Origin: Perkinsus marinus ATCC 50983
Lineage: Eukaryota; Perkinsozoa; Perkinsida; Perkinsidae
NCBI RefSeq assembly: GCF_000006405.1
Contig: NW_003204003.1
Location: 179,227 to 243,226, forward strand
Reading direction: 5' to 3'
DNA length: 64,000 nt
Under the pieces are notes generated by a model. It had not been told where the DNA came from, did no database searches, and was given only the letters and a program-made list of their open reading frames with translations. This document shows, piece after piece, positions 33,030-44,145 of this stretch (its first letter is position 1; the number at the start of each line of letters is the position of its first letter). The position numbers were made by a program, and so were the translations under genes.

Positions 33030-33098
33030 TATAAAAACGACTGAAAACGGTGAGCTCTCAGAGACCCACGGAGGCTCGACACGCTGAGCGATATGAAA

Positions 33099-33548
33099 CT
33101 ATGAGTATGTGACATGTACTGTGATGACGCCAACACAGTCCTGGTCACTAGCGGAGGAAAGGTCAACACCATAATCATCATCACGCCATAGCTCGATGGC
33201 TAACTCTTCGGCTGTCGAACTGGGATGAATTGTCTGAGGAGTGGTATGGGAAGTAACGATTGAAGAGCCACTTACTCCCTCCCCAACACCCACTGTACCC
33301 CAGCCATCGACTTGCAAACTCGCAATCACTTGCTCTTCCTCAGCGCGAGAGTCCAAACACAGCTCTACTGGCTGAGCGTCGATGGAAGGGTCATGGGGCA
33401 GGCGTAGCTGCCGAGCCTCGCCCGATGACTTTACGGTGAAGGTCACCGAGACGGCCGAAGGTGGCGGGTCGTCAGACGGGAGGGCTACATCGTCAATGGA
33501 GATGAGCCGGAATACTGCGGTGATGGACGGGGCCTCGGCTTGGACCAT
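33099..33548 (-). CDS. Small beta-rich protein with an in-frame intron
   Basis: A frame of 149 codons. A segment with strong splice sites (GTAAGT at 33275, CTCAG at 33234) is 42 nt, free of stops and divisible by three, so both spliced (135 aa) and unspliced (149 aa) messages are open. The protein is beta-rich in appearance (SVTFTVKSSGEARQLRL; VGVITVHVTYS) and carries acidic loops, reminiscent of a C2-like fold; this is impression, not homology. The next upstream gene on the same strand also looks C2-like. Confidence 0.6.
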   Translation of the reverse strand: MVQAEAPSITAVFRLISIDDVALPSDDPPPSAVSVTFTVKSSGEARQLRLPHDPSIDAQPVELCLDSRAEEEQVIASLQVDGWGTVGVGEGVSGSSIVTSHTTPQTIHPSSTAEELAIELWRDDDYGVDLSSASDQDCVGVITVHVTYS

Positions 33549-33726
33549 CAGTAAAACCTATGTTGACCACTCCGGGAAAGAGGGTGTGGAATACTATATA
33601 TACAATGCGATATTATACGCTAATATGTCGACACCATTTAAGGCCATTGTTTTATCTCTATATCTACTAATAGATTACAATATTAATAATATGTCGCCCA
33701 AACGAAAGAACTGACCAAACACCATC

Positions 33727-34854
33727 TCATGGGGAATACAGGCGCATCGGTATTAGACGGATTGGAAGACACAACGACCACGATACGATAACAACTCGGC
33801 GGAACTCCGCGGAAAAGTAGTTTTGATGAGCGAGCATCGCCTCAGGAGACTTACTGCTGTTCCCGAGGGCAGTCTCAGGGCGGAGTCGCCAACTGTATGC
33901 CTCCATAGGGGGATTTCCATCGTCCTTCCGCACCCCTCCTCAAGGGTAACGAGCTGGGAATCTCCAACCACAGCATCCGGGCTCAACACGGCCAGACGAA
34001 CTTCGTCCCCTGAGTGGTACAGCGAGTATATATGGGCGGAGCGAAGCCATACCGTGACACAGAGCAAGTCACCATGACAGCTTGTCATGAAACGTACCAG
34101 GTCGGCAGTCTACGCCGTCATCAGAGGGTTCCCAAACAGGATGGTCACTCCACGGTACTTCTGCTGATGTCCAGGACGTGCCAAGAGTCTCGTTATCCAA
34201 GCGTACCCAGAGCCTCAAGGAGGGGGAGGCGAACACCCTCATCCCTACAGAGCGCCATCCTAACATCGCTTTAACCCGCAGCTCGACCTACGCGGCAACC
34301 CTCGACACTCCGCAATGGAAATCTTCCACCCACACCGTTTGAGATCGTCTGACGGAGTAGGAAGCGGCAACTCAAAGGCGTTTTCGGAGTGCCCGGACTT
34401 GAACCAGTCAAGGCCAAATCTATTGTCCGACGAGACAAGCTGTCGCTTAAGCATCCAATCTACCTTGTCGCGATCTCCAGTGAGAGCTCTGGTGGCACGT
34501 GAACGGCAAGCGCCTCGAATGCCCTACGCAGTGCATCGAACTGCTCTTCCAACTGCTTCAGACGGTCGAGGGACTCTTCGTTGGAGGCCATCATACGCAG
34601 TAGTCGATCCCTCAACGACGGACCTTTCCCCCTCCCCTTCTGTACAGCCGTAACAACCGGCCGATGACTCTCGCTATCACCTGCTGGAAGTTTATACCAC
34701 GCGTGAGGTCCACCACAGGGCCAGTAGACTGGCACATGCAGCAACAAGTAGTACCTGTCCCTTGAGCTTCCTCATCGCCGGCCGTAGTCGTACTTGCTGA
34801 ATCGAGGTTCCACTTGCCCATCGCCATCCCTGATGGGACTCTAGGAGGCTCCAT
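33727..34854 (-). CDS. Coiled-coil plus C2-like domain protein
   Basis: Exons joined by introns of about 90, 44, 47 and 49 nt read from the ATG at 34854: a Ser/Thr-rich start (SASTTTAGDEEAQGTGDSES), a coiled coil (LDRLKQLEEQFDALRRAFEA), a linker, then a C2-like beta region (WKISIAECRGLPRMRVFASP, LRLWVRLDNETLGTSW, HPVWEPSDD, LLCVTVWLRS, DEVRLAVLSPDAVV), ending FRRVVIVSWSLCLP. The order 'initial strand with a GLP turn, strand, HPVWEP, strand' follows the C2 pattern of phospholipid-binding modules; the usual Ca-binding aspartates are mostly absent. The junction after HPVWEPSDD (near 34120-34080) is unresolved. No orthologue is named. Confidence 0.55.
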
Positions 34855-35544
34855 AGCGCTATGATATAATAGGACTGTTCAGCAAACGTATCCCGAAACT
34901 CAGGACTGGTTTCTCTGGTAGAGATGAATTTCAGAATCAATTTCGACGCTCACTGACCATCTGGAGTACTTCGCAACGAGACTTACTATCAACGCAACAA
35001 CAGCTCAGCCTTCCGGGCGCCAATCAACTACTCCATACGCATGCAGTTTGTACCATCTGGATTCCCTCACTACAGTCAACATGCCCAGTCCTACTTCCAC
35101 TAGGCAGCTAGCGGGAGACCCAACGCTACTATTGCAGTTTTGATGGTTGATATTCCACGCTGGGCAGTCCTTCTAAGGAACTTCGACACGATAGTGTTGT
35201 TGCTGCTTCCCTCCATTCTCTCACATAACAAATCTGCCTCATTGGCAACCCCACCCATGCAACAGCATAGATCAATTGATAGTATATAGAGGTAGGACAG
35301 TCGAAGGCTGCCCTAGTGTCTACGGTCATCTCTATTTTCATAACGATGCAACACTTATTGCCGGGCACTATGAGCACGCAGCGGTTGCACTTAAATGTAC
35401 ACTAGCCTGCCCTAGGAACCCCTGGTAGGGAATCACAAACACTGGAAAGATATTGGACCACAGCGATGAACACAAGAATCCGAGACGCGCTGGAGAAATA
35501 ATCACGAGCAACAGACGTAAAACATTCGCACAGCACGAGATGCA
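34855..35544. other. Intergenic, no gene seen
   Basis: Separates the C2-like gene start from the 3' end of the first Dicer-like gene. Short frames here lack splice partners. Nothing else is supported. Confidence 0.45.
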
Positions 35545-38500
35545 CTACTGACCAGAACTTCGACGACGTGCTATTCGCGACTTGATACCATCGATAACCA
35601 GTCTCAGCTCGTCGGCATCCAGAGTATTGGACAACCTCGTCAACTGTGCCCTCAGAGCTTTAGCCTCCTCTGAGTCAACAGCATCCACGGCTTCTCGCTT
35701 ATTACTGCCGCTCTCCTCGGTCGAAGCTGCTGGGCGTTTTACACCCTGATCTTTCCGAGGGATGGTATCAGCCGAAGCTGACTCCGACACCGAGACCGAC
35801 GGCTCGGCACATGCTAAAGGACTGGTCAGGTCAATGACGATATCACTCAAGGGTTGGTCTGGCTCGGCGACAACATTCTTCGTAATGAAAGTCGTCGCCG
35901 CCTCCCAGCCCCCACCAGCCAAGCCGCCTGCATCTAGCCATACCGCACCAATGATCGCCTCCACACAGTCCGCCAGTGGCTTGGGGCCTCGTCGAACTAC
36001 CGCGCGGCCAGAAAATAGCTCATTCACGAAGCGATTGACAGCTCGCAAGAGAGGCGCCGAGAATGCGTTGAACAAGTCGGGGACACCGAGCCTTTCTACA
36101 GCAACCTTGGCCAGGTGAGCATTGCATGTGTTGGCCGTGAACGCCTCGACTATGTTCTTCGGAGGCTTCTCAAGCTTAAATAGCCACTGTAGAACAACTG
36201 CACCAAGAACAGCATCGCCGATCCACTCCAACCGTTCATTAGAGTAAGAGGCACTGACTGAAGTTACGCTCGCATGTGTGAGGGACTCGGTCAGCAACCA
36301 TGGATGTTTTTCAAAAACGTAACCGCCTATATCCACAGACGAGCCTTGCTGAGCAGCCGACAGAGTGTCGTACGTAACCGTAGGCTCTCTCAGCTTCCCT
36401 CGAACGAGTTGCGGGAAGTCATCCGGCAGCAACCAGTCGTCCAAAGTAGCTCCTTCCCCAGCGGAGCTGTGCGGCAGGAGGCCACACGCTGGGACAATTT
36501 CCACCAACTTGAACTTAGTGACTGCTTTCACAACACAATCAACACCATGACTGTCACACAGTGCTCCGATGAGAGCGAGCATGCAACTACGGGCAGCACT
36601 GGTGATGGACACAAGAATGTCTTTTGTAGCGGCACCGCCCACACCAACTGCTGCTGGACTCCGCATTTGCATTAAACTGAGGATGCCACCCTCGACCGCT
36701 TTTTGCGACATGCGCTTGCGAGAAATGATCTTCTGCCTGTCGCTGGTCAGTTTCCCTTCCAGGGAGGCTCCTCCAGCTGAGAATTGTTTCGACCACACCG
36801 ACTCGGACACCACTAGCTGCAAAATGGAGTTTCCGAGATACTCATAGCGTTCCGAATCCACAAGTGCTTGACACCGCTTCGGCGTGAGGACCTCGCACAG
36901 CACGCGAGGATTAAGTGGCGGCAGGCCTAGGAGGTTATATGAGAAGACCATTCTGCAGAGTTCACGAACAGTGTTGGTGAAGTCCACCAGGAGTCTCCTG
37001 TCATCCTTGAAGGCATCCAACACTTCATCGAACCCTGCCCGGTCGACTCCCGCGTTCGGAACCAACAGCCAGAAGTCACGCTCATCCTCGCAGTCGTGCC
37101 AATCGGAACACGGCCCTCCTTCACCTTCAGGAAATATCTCTTTGTGAAAGCCCCACAGAGAGCCCATCAACGATGCGTCGACTCCCATTGCTGCTGAAGG
37201 GTTGCCGTGATGCTCAGAAGGGCGCAGCGATATCAGCACATTCCCCATACTGGTGTTGGCCCGTCCCATCCCTGTAGCCGATAAGGGGATGTGGCCAACC
37301 GCATGGGGAACGACAGAGTCGATAGGCCCCGGTGTCAGCAGCATCAACTTGTTCACAGCTGAGATTTGTTGCCGAGATCTCGCATACCGGACCTGCTGCT
37401 GTGACTGCATACTGATAGAGTCACCGTCCCAGCTGGCTGTGAGGGAGTAGGCGAACATCCTCCCCACACTTTTCACAGGCTTCTTGAAGACCGGCGAGGA
37501 TAGTATAGGGAGAGTCGAGAGGGATCGACGGGTTTGCTCCAATAGTTCTTGTGAAACAGAGTTGTCGTCGTCCTCGTCAGCCGATCCTCTCGGTTTTGAT
37601 CTGTACCCGTTCCGAAACTGTGGCGTGACCCAAGGAAGACGATCTAGCTTCACAAGCTGACGGGCGCAGGCTTCCCGCACCGCCTTGGCCTCTGACGGCT
37701 GCCATTCGCTCATGGCCCAGCGAGCCGCTGGGGGGTTCACGGAGGAAGGCAAGACGACCACTGTCCTATACCGTCCGGAGTCTTCATCAGACTCGGTATA
37801 GATCCATGGCTCTGGTGAGAAAAACTCGTCGGTGGCACGCAGGGTTGAACAAAACGTGAACAGCACTTCCTTGGCACGACGGCATGTGATGCGGACCCCA
37901 TCTCGGCCGATCACAACTGCTGGGACGATTCCAGCATCTTCAGACTCCTCATCATCATCGGTCCCGCATTGAATCCAAAAGTCCACCAGTCGAGCCATCT
38001 GCTCCTCCTTGTTCTGGAAGTCAGTAAGAGCTGCTTTGGCACAACCCTTCTCCTCCTCTTGATCACCGACCATCAAGAAGAACTTCGACGGTGGTTCGAG
38101 AGACCGCGCACGTCCACGACGCTGTATGTAGCATCGGACATTCGGCGGCATGTCCCATAGGATGACACGATCACAGACCGGAACATCAACACCTTCGTCA
38201 CAAACGGACGTCGCAATCAGTATTGCATCCTTATCATCTCTCTTGGCCGTCTCTTTGAAACGCTCAATAGCTTCGGCTTGTGTAGAGGCGCTCTCATAGC
38301 GACCACCAACGCAGTAGAAGCAGTCCAGAGAGGCAGCAATGGCTCGAGCCAAGAGCCGTTGGTTTACGAAGATGATAGCCGCGTTGTAGTCCGGTAGCTC
38401 ACTATCGCCTCCCACGTATAGCAATTCCCCCATTTTGAACAGCTTGTCAGCGTCTCCACCTACTTCGAGGAGCCTCGGGACCAATGCCTCTCGAATCCAC

Positions 38501-40173
38501 CGTTTGAGATCTTCCAGGGATTTGTACGTAGGAGCATGATCTTGTAGGAAGCCCTGGAGGTCGGCGCCAACACAAATAGCCATACACATTTCGAAGAGGG
38601 ATGTCCGCACTGCGTTGGCTACGGGCTCGTTGAAGAGCTCGATATCAGTATTCACTTTGCAGAATTCCTCAAGACGACTCACACGACGCTGAAAATGGAA
38701 GCATCAGTGGAGGATTCAAATCGGCTTGTGACCCCTACGCGCAAATTATCGATGTTGATGCTGGACTTGGGCTTATTATATGCCTCCGGGACCGCGTGGG
38801 CATCGATGTCGTCTGTGTCAGATCGACATATGTGAGCCAATGCATGAGCAGCAGTTCTCGTACCGCACTGCAAAGACACATTCTATCATCAATCGCGGCA
38901 CGCTGAGCGTGTTCTCTCGCTTCGCGATAACTCAGTGCGTGCGTACGTATTCGATTGTCCAGGTCGATCCAGAACAGACATGAAAATCAATAGATTATCA
39001 TTCGCAAGCTCTGAATCTGGAGCTTTTGCAAAAGGAATGGAACGCCACGTACTCGAGCAATTTATCACTTGCTGCACGAAAAACCACAAAATAAATAATT
39101 GCATTAAAAAATAACTTTCGTGGGATTCGAACTTGCGGCTTCCATCTCGGGCTGCGAAAAACACAAGCTCCGAAGTACGAAACTACACACGCTCACCAGG
39201 CCCTACCTACCTCATGGAGGATCCGCCCCATTTGACCCATCATCTCACAGTAACGAGATAAGATATGCAGAGGAAGGTCACGACTGCTGAGCTGCGTCGT
39301 TATCGGAGGCATGCCGAAGTCTGCAGCATCCTGGCCCAGAGTCCGCATAGACCGCCGTAGAGAATAGAATTCCTCCAACCAGGACACTCTATGGTAGGCA
39401 CTGCACATCCACTTGTGGACTTCATCACAATCAGCATCACATCTCTGGACAAATCTAAGACAGCTTGGTGCGTACGTGGAAGAGGTGAAGTACTTGAACT
39501 CGAGCTCGGGCGTGCGCACCCACCGGCTCAGCTCCTCCGCATTCACTGTAGGCCGAACCACCTCACACTCGCCACCGAGGGCCAGGACTTTCCTCAACTG
39601 CTTTAGGTTTTCATCCACATCCACCCGTTTGCAGTTGAGAGGGCTAGCAGTCAACCCCACGAACCTCTCCGCACCCTTCGCGAGCTGAGCCAGATGACAA
39701 TAGGCATGGCCGCTGTTCGCGCCGTTCTTCGATACACAATGATGACATTCGTCGAATATTATAGTGTCTATCGAGTCGGCTTTGACATAGCCTGACTCCA
39801 ATGCTCGACGAAGGACCTCTGGGACACATACCAGAACAGACGACTCACGCAGAGTCTTAGCCCATTCCTCCTCCTCCCAGCTGACCGTGTCCTTCATTTC
39901 ACCGGTGAGGATAATGACCTTGGCATCCGCGTGCCCAAGATGCTTCTCAATGTACTTGGCTTGTTGGTGGCACAAGACCTTGTTCGGAGCAGTGAAAATG
40001 CAAGCCTTCTTTAACTCGCCCTCTTCCTGGCGCCGTCGCTGCACCTCAACACGCTCGTGCAGTAGCCGCACAGCCACGAGCGTCTTGCCAGAGCCTGTCG
40101 GCATGAAGGCAACCGTGGACCTATGCTGCCTGATCTTGTCTAGGACTTCAGCCTGATATTCCCGTAGTTTCAT
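35545..40173 (-). CDS. Dicer-like endoribonuclease A (helicase + two RNase III)
   Basis: Exons 40173-39211, 38867-38739 and 38688-35545 join to 1411 residues. Introns are 343 and 50 nt. A DExD/H helicase comes first: MPTGSGKT (Walker A), FDECHH, LTASPL, then ATSVCDEGVDVP and QRRGRAR in the second lobe, the RIG-I/Dicer type. A Dicer dimerisation-type region follows (about 570-720), then a platform-like part (LWGFHKEIF). I see no room for a normal PAZ domain. RNase IIIa (about 963-1081) keeps SERYEYLGNS but its key Asp is Asn984, and the second acid pair is lost (ARSCMLALIG), so it should be inactive. RNase IIIb is intact: NERLEWIGDA (Glu1185/Asp1189) and ADCVEAIIGA (Asp1271/Glu1274). The C-terminus lacks a clear dsRNA-binding domain and is charged. 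Dicer cuts dsRNA into small RNAs; with one live centre the cutting mode must differ from standard Dicer. Confidence 0.9.
38868..39210 (-). other. Unusually long intron with tRNA-like B-box remnant
   Basis: At 343 nt this intron of the Dicer A gene is about seven times the local norm. Its minus strand carries AAGTTCGAATCCCACGAAAG followed by ATTTTTT, matching a polymerase III B box and terminator. The T-stem partner does not pair, so it is not an intact tRNA; a tRNA-derived retroelement (SINE) remnant would explain both the length and the motif. Confidence 0.5.
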
Positions 40174-40485
40174 ATAATAACGTCAACCCTACGAGCATCC
40201 ATCCATCTCTCGCAAACGACCCAGCAACCCTACGATAGTGAAGCCGATGTATGTTCGCGATATTATTCTCCGTTGCTCCGTCATGTTAAACACTTCTCCA
40301 ACGCAAAACCACCAACTAGGGTGAAAATTTCTTACTACCAGCGTAATAACAGTTTGGGTACACATTGCGGATGAACTCAGGGTAGCATTACAGTCGTATA
40401 AAACCAACCACAAGCCACAGACTATCAGCACTTATATTGGCCGACACCATATATGGACTTGACAAAAAATCAGTCTCGTACACCT
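40174..40485. other. Spacer between tandem Dicer-like genes
   Basis: 312 bp between the stop of Dicer-like B and the start of Dicer-like A, on the same strand. No ORF is supported. It must hold the terminator of one and the promoter or trans-splice site of the other. Confidence 0.6.
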
Positions 40486-43400
40486 TCAAGAACCCGGCAG
40501 TTGTCTCAGTAACTCTTCGACGTTCCCTAGCCTGGCCACAAGATCTCTAACGAACACAGCCTGATCATTGCGATTCAAGTGGGCTCTAGTTCGGGCAGGA
40601 GTGCTACTTGAGGTACTCGGCGTCTGCCCACCGGAGTCATCAGCTTGTAGACCAGGTATACGCCTCCGACGGGCCCTTCTCCTCCTCCTCCCCTCAGGCG
40701 GTCCGTCATCACCTGGACCCCCCCGCGGCGCTGGCCTCCTCTCGGCAAGCTCAAGGGAGAAGACGTTATCTCTGATGAACCTTGCGGCCGCATCCCAGCC
40801 CTCACCAGTTGAACCACCCGCATCCAACCAGATGGCGCCAATGATAGCCTCAACACAGTCGGCCAGGGCCTTGGGCCCCTTGGGAACAGGTTGCTCGTCG
40901 TGGTGGAGCTCTCTGACGTAACGGCCGATGGCACTTTGCAACGCGACTGAGAGTACGTTGATACGATTCTGCGCTCCCAACTTGAGAACGGCAACCCTCG
41001 CCAAGTGGAAGTTGCAGGTATAGTCGATGAAGGAACTGAGCGTAGCTCTTCCTTCTTCATACAGCTTGGACCACACCACCGCCCCGAGGACGGCATCACC
41101 GATCCACTCGAGACGCTCATTCGAGTAAGATGGACTCACAGCAGCAACACTGGCATGTGTGAAGGCCTCCATGAGTAACCAAGGATGACGCCTGAACTCA
41201 TATCCACCAATAGGAGGCACGTTGAGGCCATTTGCAATCAATAGAGTGTCGTAGGTCACGGGAGGGCGCAGCAGATAGTCTCGGACCATGGGCGGTATGT
41301 CCTGGGGCAACCCCATCGCGTCCACCTCGGCCCGTCCACCAACAGCTGAGTGTGGAACAAGCTCGCCAACTTCGTCCTCGGGTATAAGCTCTAGACGGCG
41401 GAGGAGAGCAATTCCAGCCCTCCAGCCAGCCTCACCAAAGACTACACCAACGAGAGAGGTGGTTGATGTCCTCAACGCATTCAAGAACGCCGTGGCCCTG
41501 TCTCTCGCGGCCCCTTCCAAGACAGGCTGAGCAGAGCCGTCAGCGACTTGATAGCCAGGCAGCGGAGACGACTGCTGGTCACGCCATTGCATAGCTGAGC
41601 ACACCGTGGACATCAAACCTCGATAGGCGACGCGCTCTCTAAGGACGTACGCCTGGCGTTCCTCAGTCAACTTGCCCTCGAGAGCCGCCTCTCCTTCATC
41701 GAACTGGTCAGCCCATACATACTCGGAGGCCAGTATTTCCAGCAGGGCACATCCCAGAGGTTCGTGCTTTTCAGAATCGATCATCATCTCGCATTGCTTC
41801 GGGGTAAGGGCTTCGAATAGCAGATGGAGTGGTACGGCAGCAAGAGTTCGGCTGAGTGGGGAAGCTTCGACTCTCGCCAATTCTGATACAGTCAGGCCAA
41901 TCTCAACAAGTAGGCGAGGGTCGTCCTGGAAGGCATCCAGGATTCGAGCCATCTCCACCATATCCCCGGTGCTAGCAGAAACTATATAGAAGGGGCGATC
42001 GGCCTGACACTGTGACCAACTATCGACGACAGCACCCCCATCCACCTTGGCGAAAACCTGTCGATGGAATGCCCATATAGTGTTCATAAAGTCTCCAGTG
42101 ACATTGACAGCTCCTTCTGGGGTAAGTGTAACCTTCACCGTGCCAAGTCTCGAGTCTGACCTCCCCAAGCCGCTGGCCGAAATTGGTATTTCTTTCACAG
42201 CCTCGATCACTCTTCCCACCAGAGGCTCCGGAGTCAAGATGCGGAGTTTCTCGATAGCAGCCACCCGCTTCCGCGTCAACTCTCTCCAGTTACCAAGGCG
42301 CTCAGGGATCTCCATCCCAGCGTTGTGCCACTGAACCCTCAATTGATAGGCATACATAACCGAGTTATCATCGGTAGGTTTCACCAACGCTGGCGCCACA
42401 TCCCCTCTTCGTTCAGTCAACTGGTGGGCGGCCAAGTCGAGAAGGTCACCCGGGGGAAGCAGGTCCTCGTTAACGCCATCGGCCTTGCCAACAGCATACA
42501 TGTTTTTGAACTGAGGTGTCACCCACGGTAGCACCGCCAGCTTCTCCAACTGTCTGGCGCTGGCCTCTCGAATAGCCCTGCCCTTGGTAGCATGCCAACG
42601 GCTCATCGCCCATCTGGCTATTGGTGGACGAACAGATGATGGCAATATGACTGTAGCACGGAAGCTCTCATCCCTCTTCTCGCCGAAGAATATCGGAGTG
42701 GGGGTGAAGAACTCATCAGTAGCCGTGAGGGAAGATGCAAACTCATGCAAAGTACCCTTGGCATGACGACAGGAAATCCGCACACCTTCTCGACCGATAA
42801 CGACTCTGGGTTGGATTTCGCTGTCTGAATCGTCATCAGCTGAATCAATGCCGTCTTCCCAGCAGTCGGCCAAAGTGGCCATCTGAGCTTCCTGCCGCTG
42901 ATACTCTCTCAAACTCTCGTTAGCTTTGGTCACGGCGAAGTTCGAGGCCTCAACCAGAACGATGAGCTCAGATTTCGGTCGGTCTGATCTTGCGCGCCCG
43001 TCCACGACGCTGAATGAAACTGCGAACGTTCGGGGGNNNNNNNNNNNNNNNNNNNNNNNNNNNNNNNNNNNNNNNNNNNNNNNNNNNNNNNNNNNNNNNN
43101 NNNNNNNNNNNNNNNNNNNNNNNNNNNNNNNNNNNNATAAGGGTGCCCGCTGCTACGCCCTTCTTGGACACACAGTGTTGACACTCATCGAAAATCAACG
43201 TGTCGATCGAGCCAGAATCCACAAAATTACAAGCCAGCGCACGGCGAAGGATTTCCGGCACGCAGACGATCACTTCGACACTCGCCAAAATATCTTTCCA
43301 CTCCGTGCTACACCAATTGTCAATCCTCGGAGTCTCACCAGTGAGGACGCGTATCCTGCACCTCTGGTCATCGCCAATGTTACTGCCAATGTAGTCAGCT

Positions 43401-43612
43401 TGCTGGTGGCATAGGACCTTGTTCGGCGCGCTAAAGACACATATCTTTTTGGCCTGCCCATCGGCAACATCCCTCTGTTGCAGTGCTATCCGCTCACGCA
43501 GTAGCCAGACAGCTACCAGGGTTTTCCCCGAGCCTGTCGGCATGAAGGCCACCGTCGACTTGAACTCCCGTATCTTGGCGAGAACCTCAAGTTGGTAAGT
43601 GCGGAGTTCCAT
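40486..43612 (-). CDS. Dicer-like endoribonuclease B, interrupted by assembly gap
   Basis: Paralogue of Dicer-like A in tandem. The start at 43612 gives a helicase first lobe (MPTGSGKT, FDECQH). The sequence then enters the 100-N gap and resumes at PPNVRSFIQRRGRAR, the last helicase motif. By comparison with copy A about 380 residues are missing. A one-base frame shift lies near 42990, beside the gap, after QRRGRAR; an assembly error is likely. The rest (839 codons ending 40486) has the dimerisation-type region, the platform-like part (IWAFHRQVFA), a degenerate RNase IIIa (SEKHEPLGCA with Cys for Asp, and LRTSTTSLVG for the second pair) and an intact RNase IIIb (NERLEWIGDA, ADCVEAIIGA). The C-terminus is different: a Gly/Pro segment and an Arg cluster (GRRRRRARRRR) that could bind RNA or act in nuclear import. 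Confidence 0.85.
43037..43136. other. Assembly gap (100 Ns)
   Basis: Exactly 100 N characters inside Dicer-like B. The round number suggests a gap of unknown true size. Comparison with the paralogue predicts about 1.1-1.6 kb of missing helicase sequence. Confidence 0.97.
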
Positions 43613-44145
43613 AACCGCTCACCAAGAACGACACAACTGAGCACAGACGGAGGGATAAAAGACAGCATCTAATTAGGTAGGAGTATTGCTTCTTGCTACA
43701 CATCACCAATGGGAAGTAAATCAGCGGCGACTACATCATATGACATCCACACTCTTGATAAGATCAATCCCAAGCCTTATAGTCGCTAGAAGGGTCAGGA
43801 GGAACACAATGACTTTGAATCATATGGCCCTGTCGCCAGTGAGTTGAACTCCCTGGATGGTCTGAAACCCGACCAGCGGAGAACCGACTTATCGGACAAC
43901 AATACAGTTCATGTTTTCGTTCTCAAGTTCACTGCTATAAGACACCGAGGAATTACACAGCGACACAATCGAGTAAATAGTCAAGCAAGGTGAACGACAG
44001 AAGTCACACGTTACACGCGTCTACCTGAAGACTCCACATCAATGGCTACCCACTTTAATTACCAACACAACATCATCGTTATGACAAACATGCACTGTGT
44101 TATTATTCAGATAATAGGCAACCATGAAAGCTACTACTCCAGCAC
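43613..44145. other. Intergenic, no gene seen
   Basis: Between the polymerase alpha stop and the start of Dicer-like B, both on the minus strand. AT-rich in parts. No ORF, RNA or repeat is supported. Confidence 0.5.

Noticed and set aside
39090-39180. Intact tRNA gene inside the Dicer-like A intron
   Set aside because: B box and T run are present, but T-stem arms (GCAAG and CCCAC) do not pair and no proper A box lies at the right distance.
40575-41120. 181-codon minus-strand ORF in another frame of Dicer-like B
   Set aside because: Same strand but off-frame; the 839-codon frame carries the RNase III motifs.
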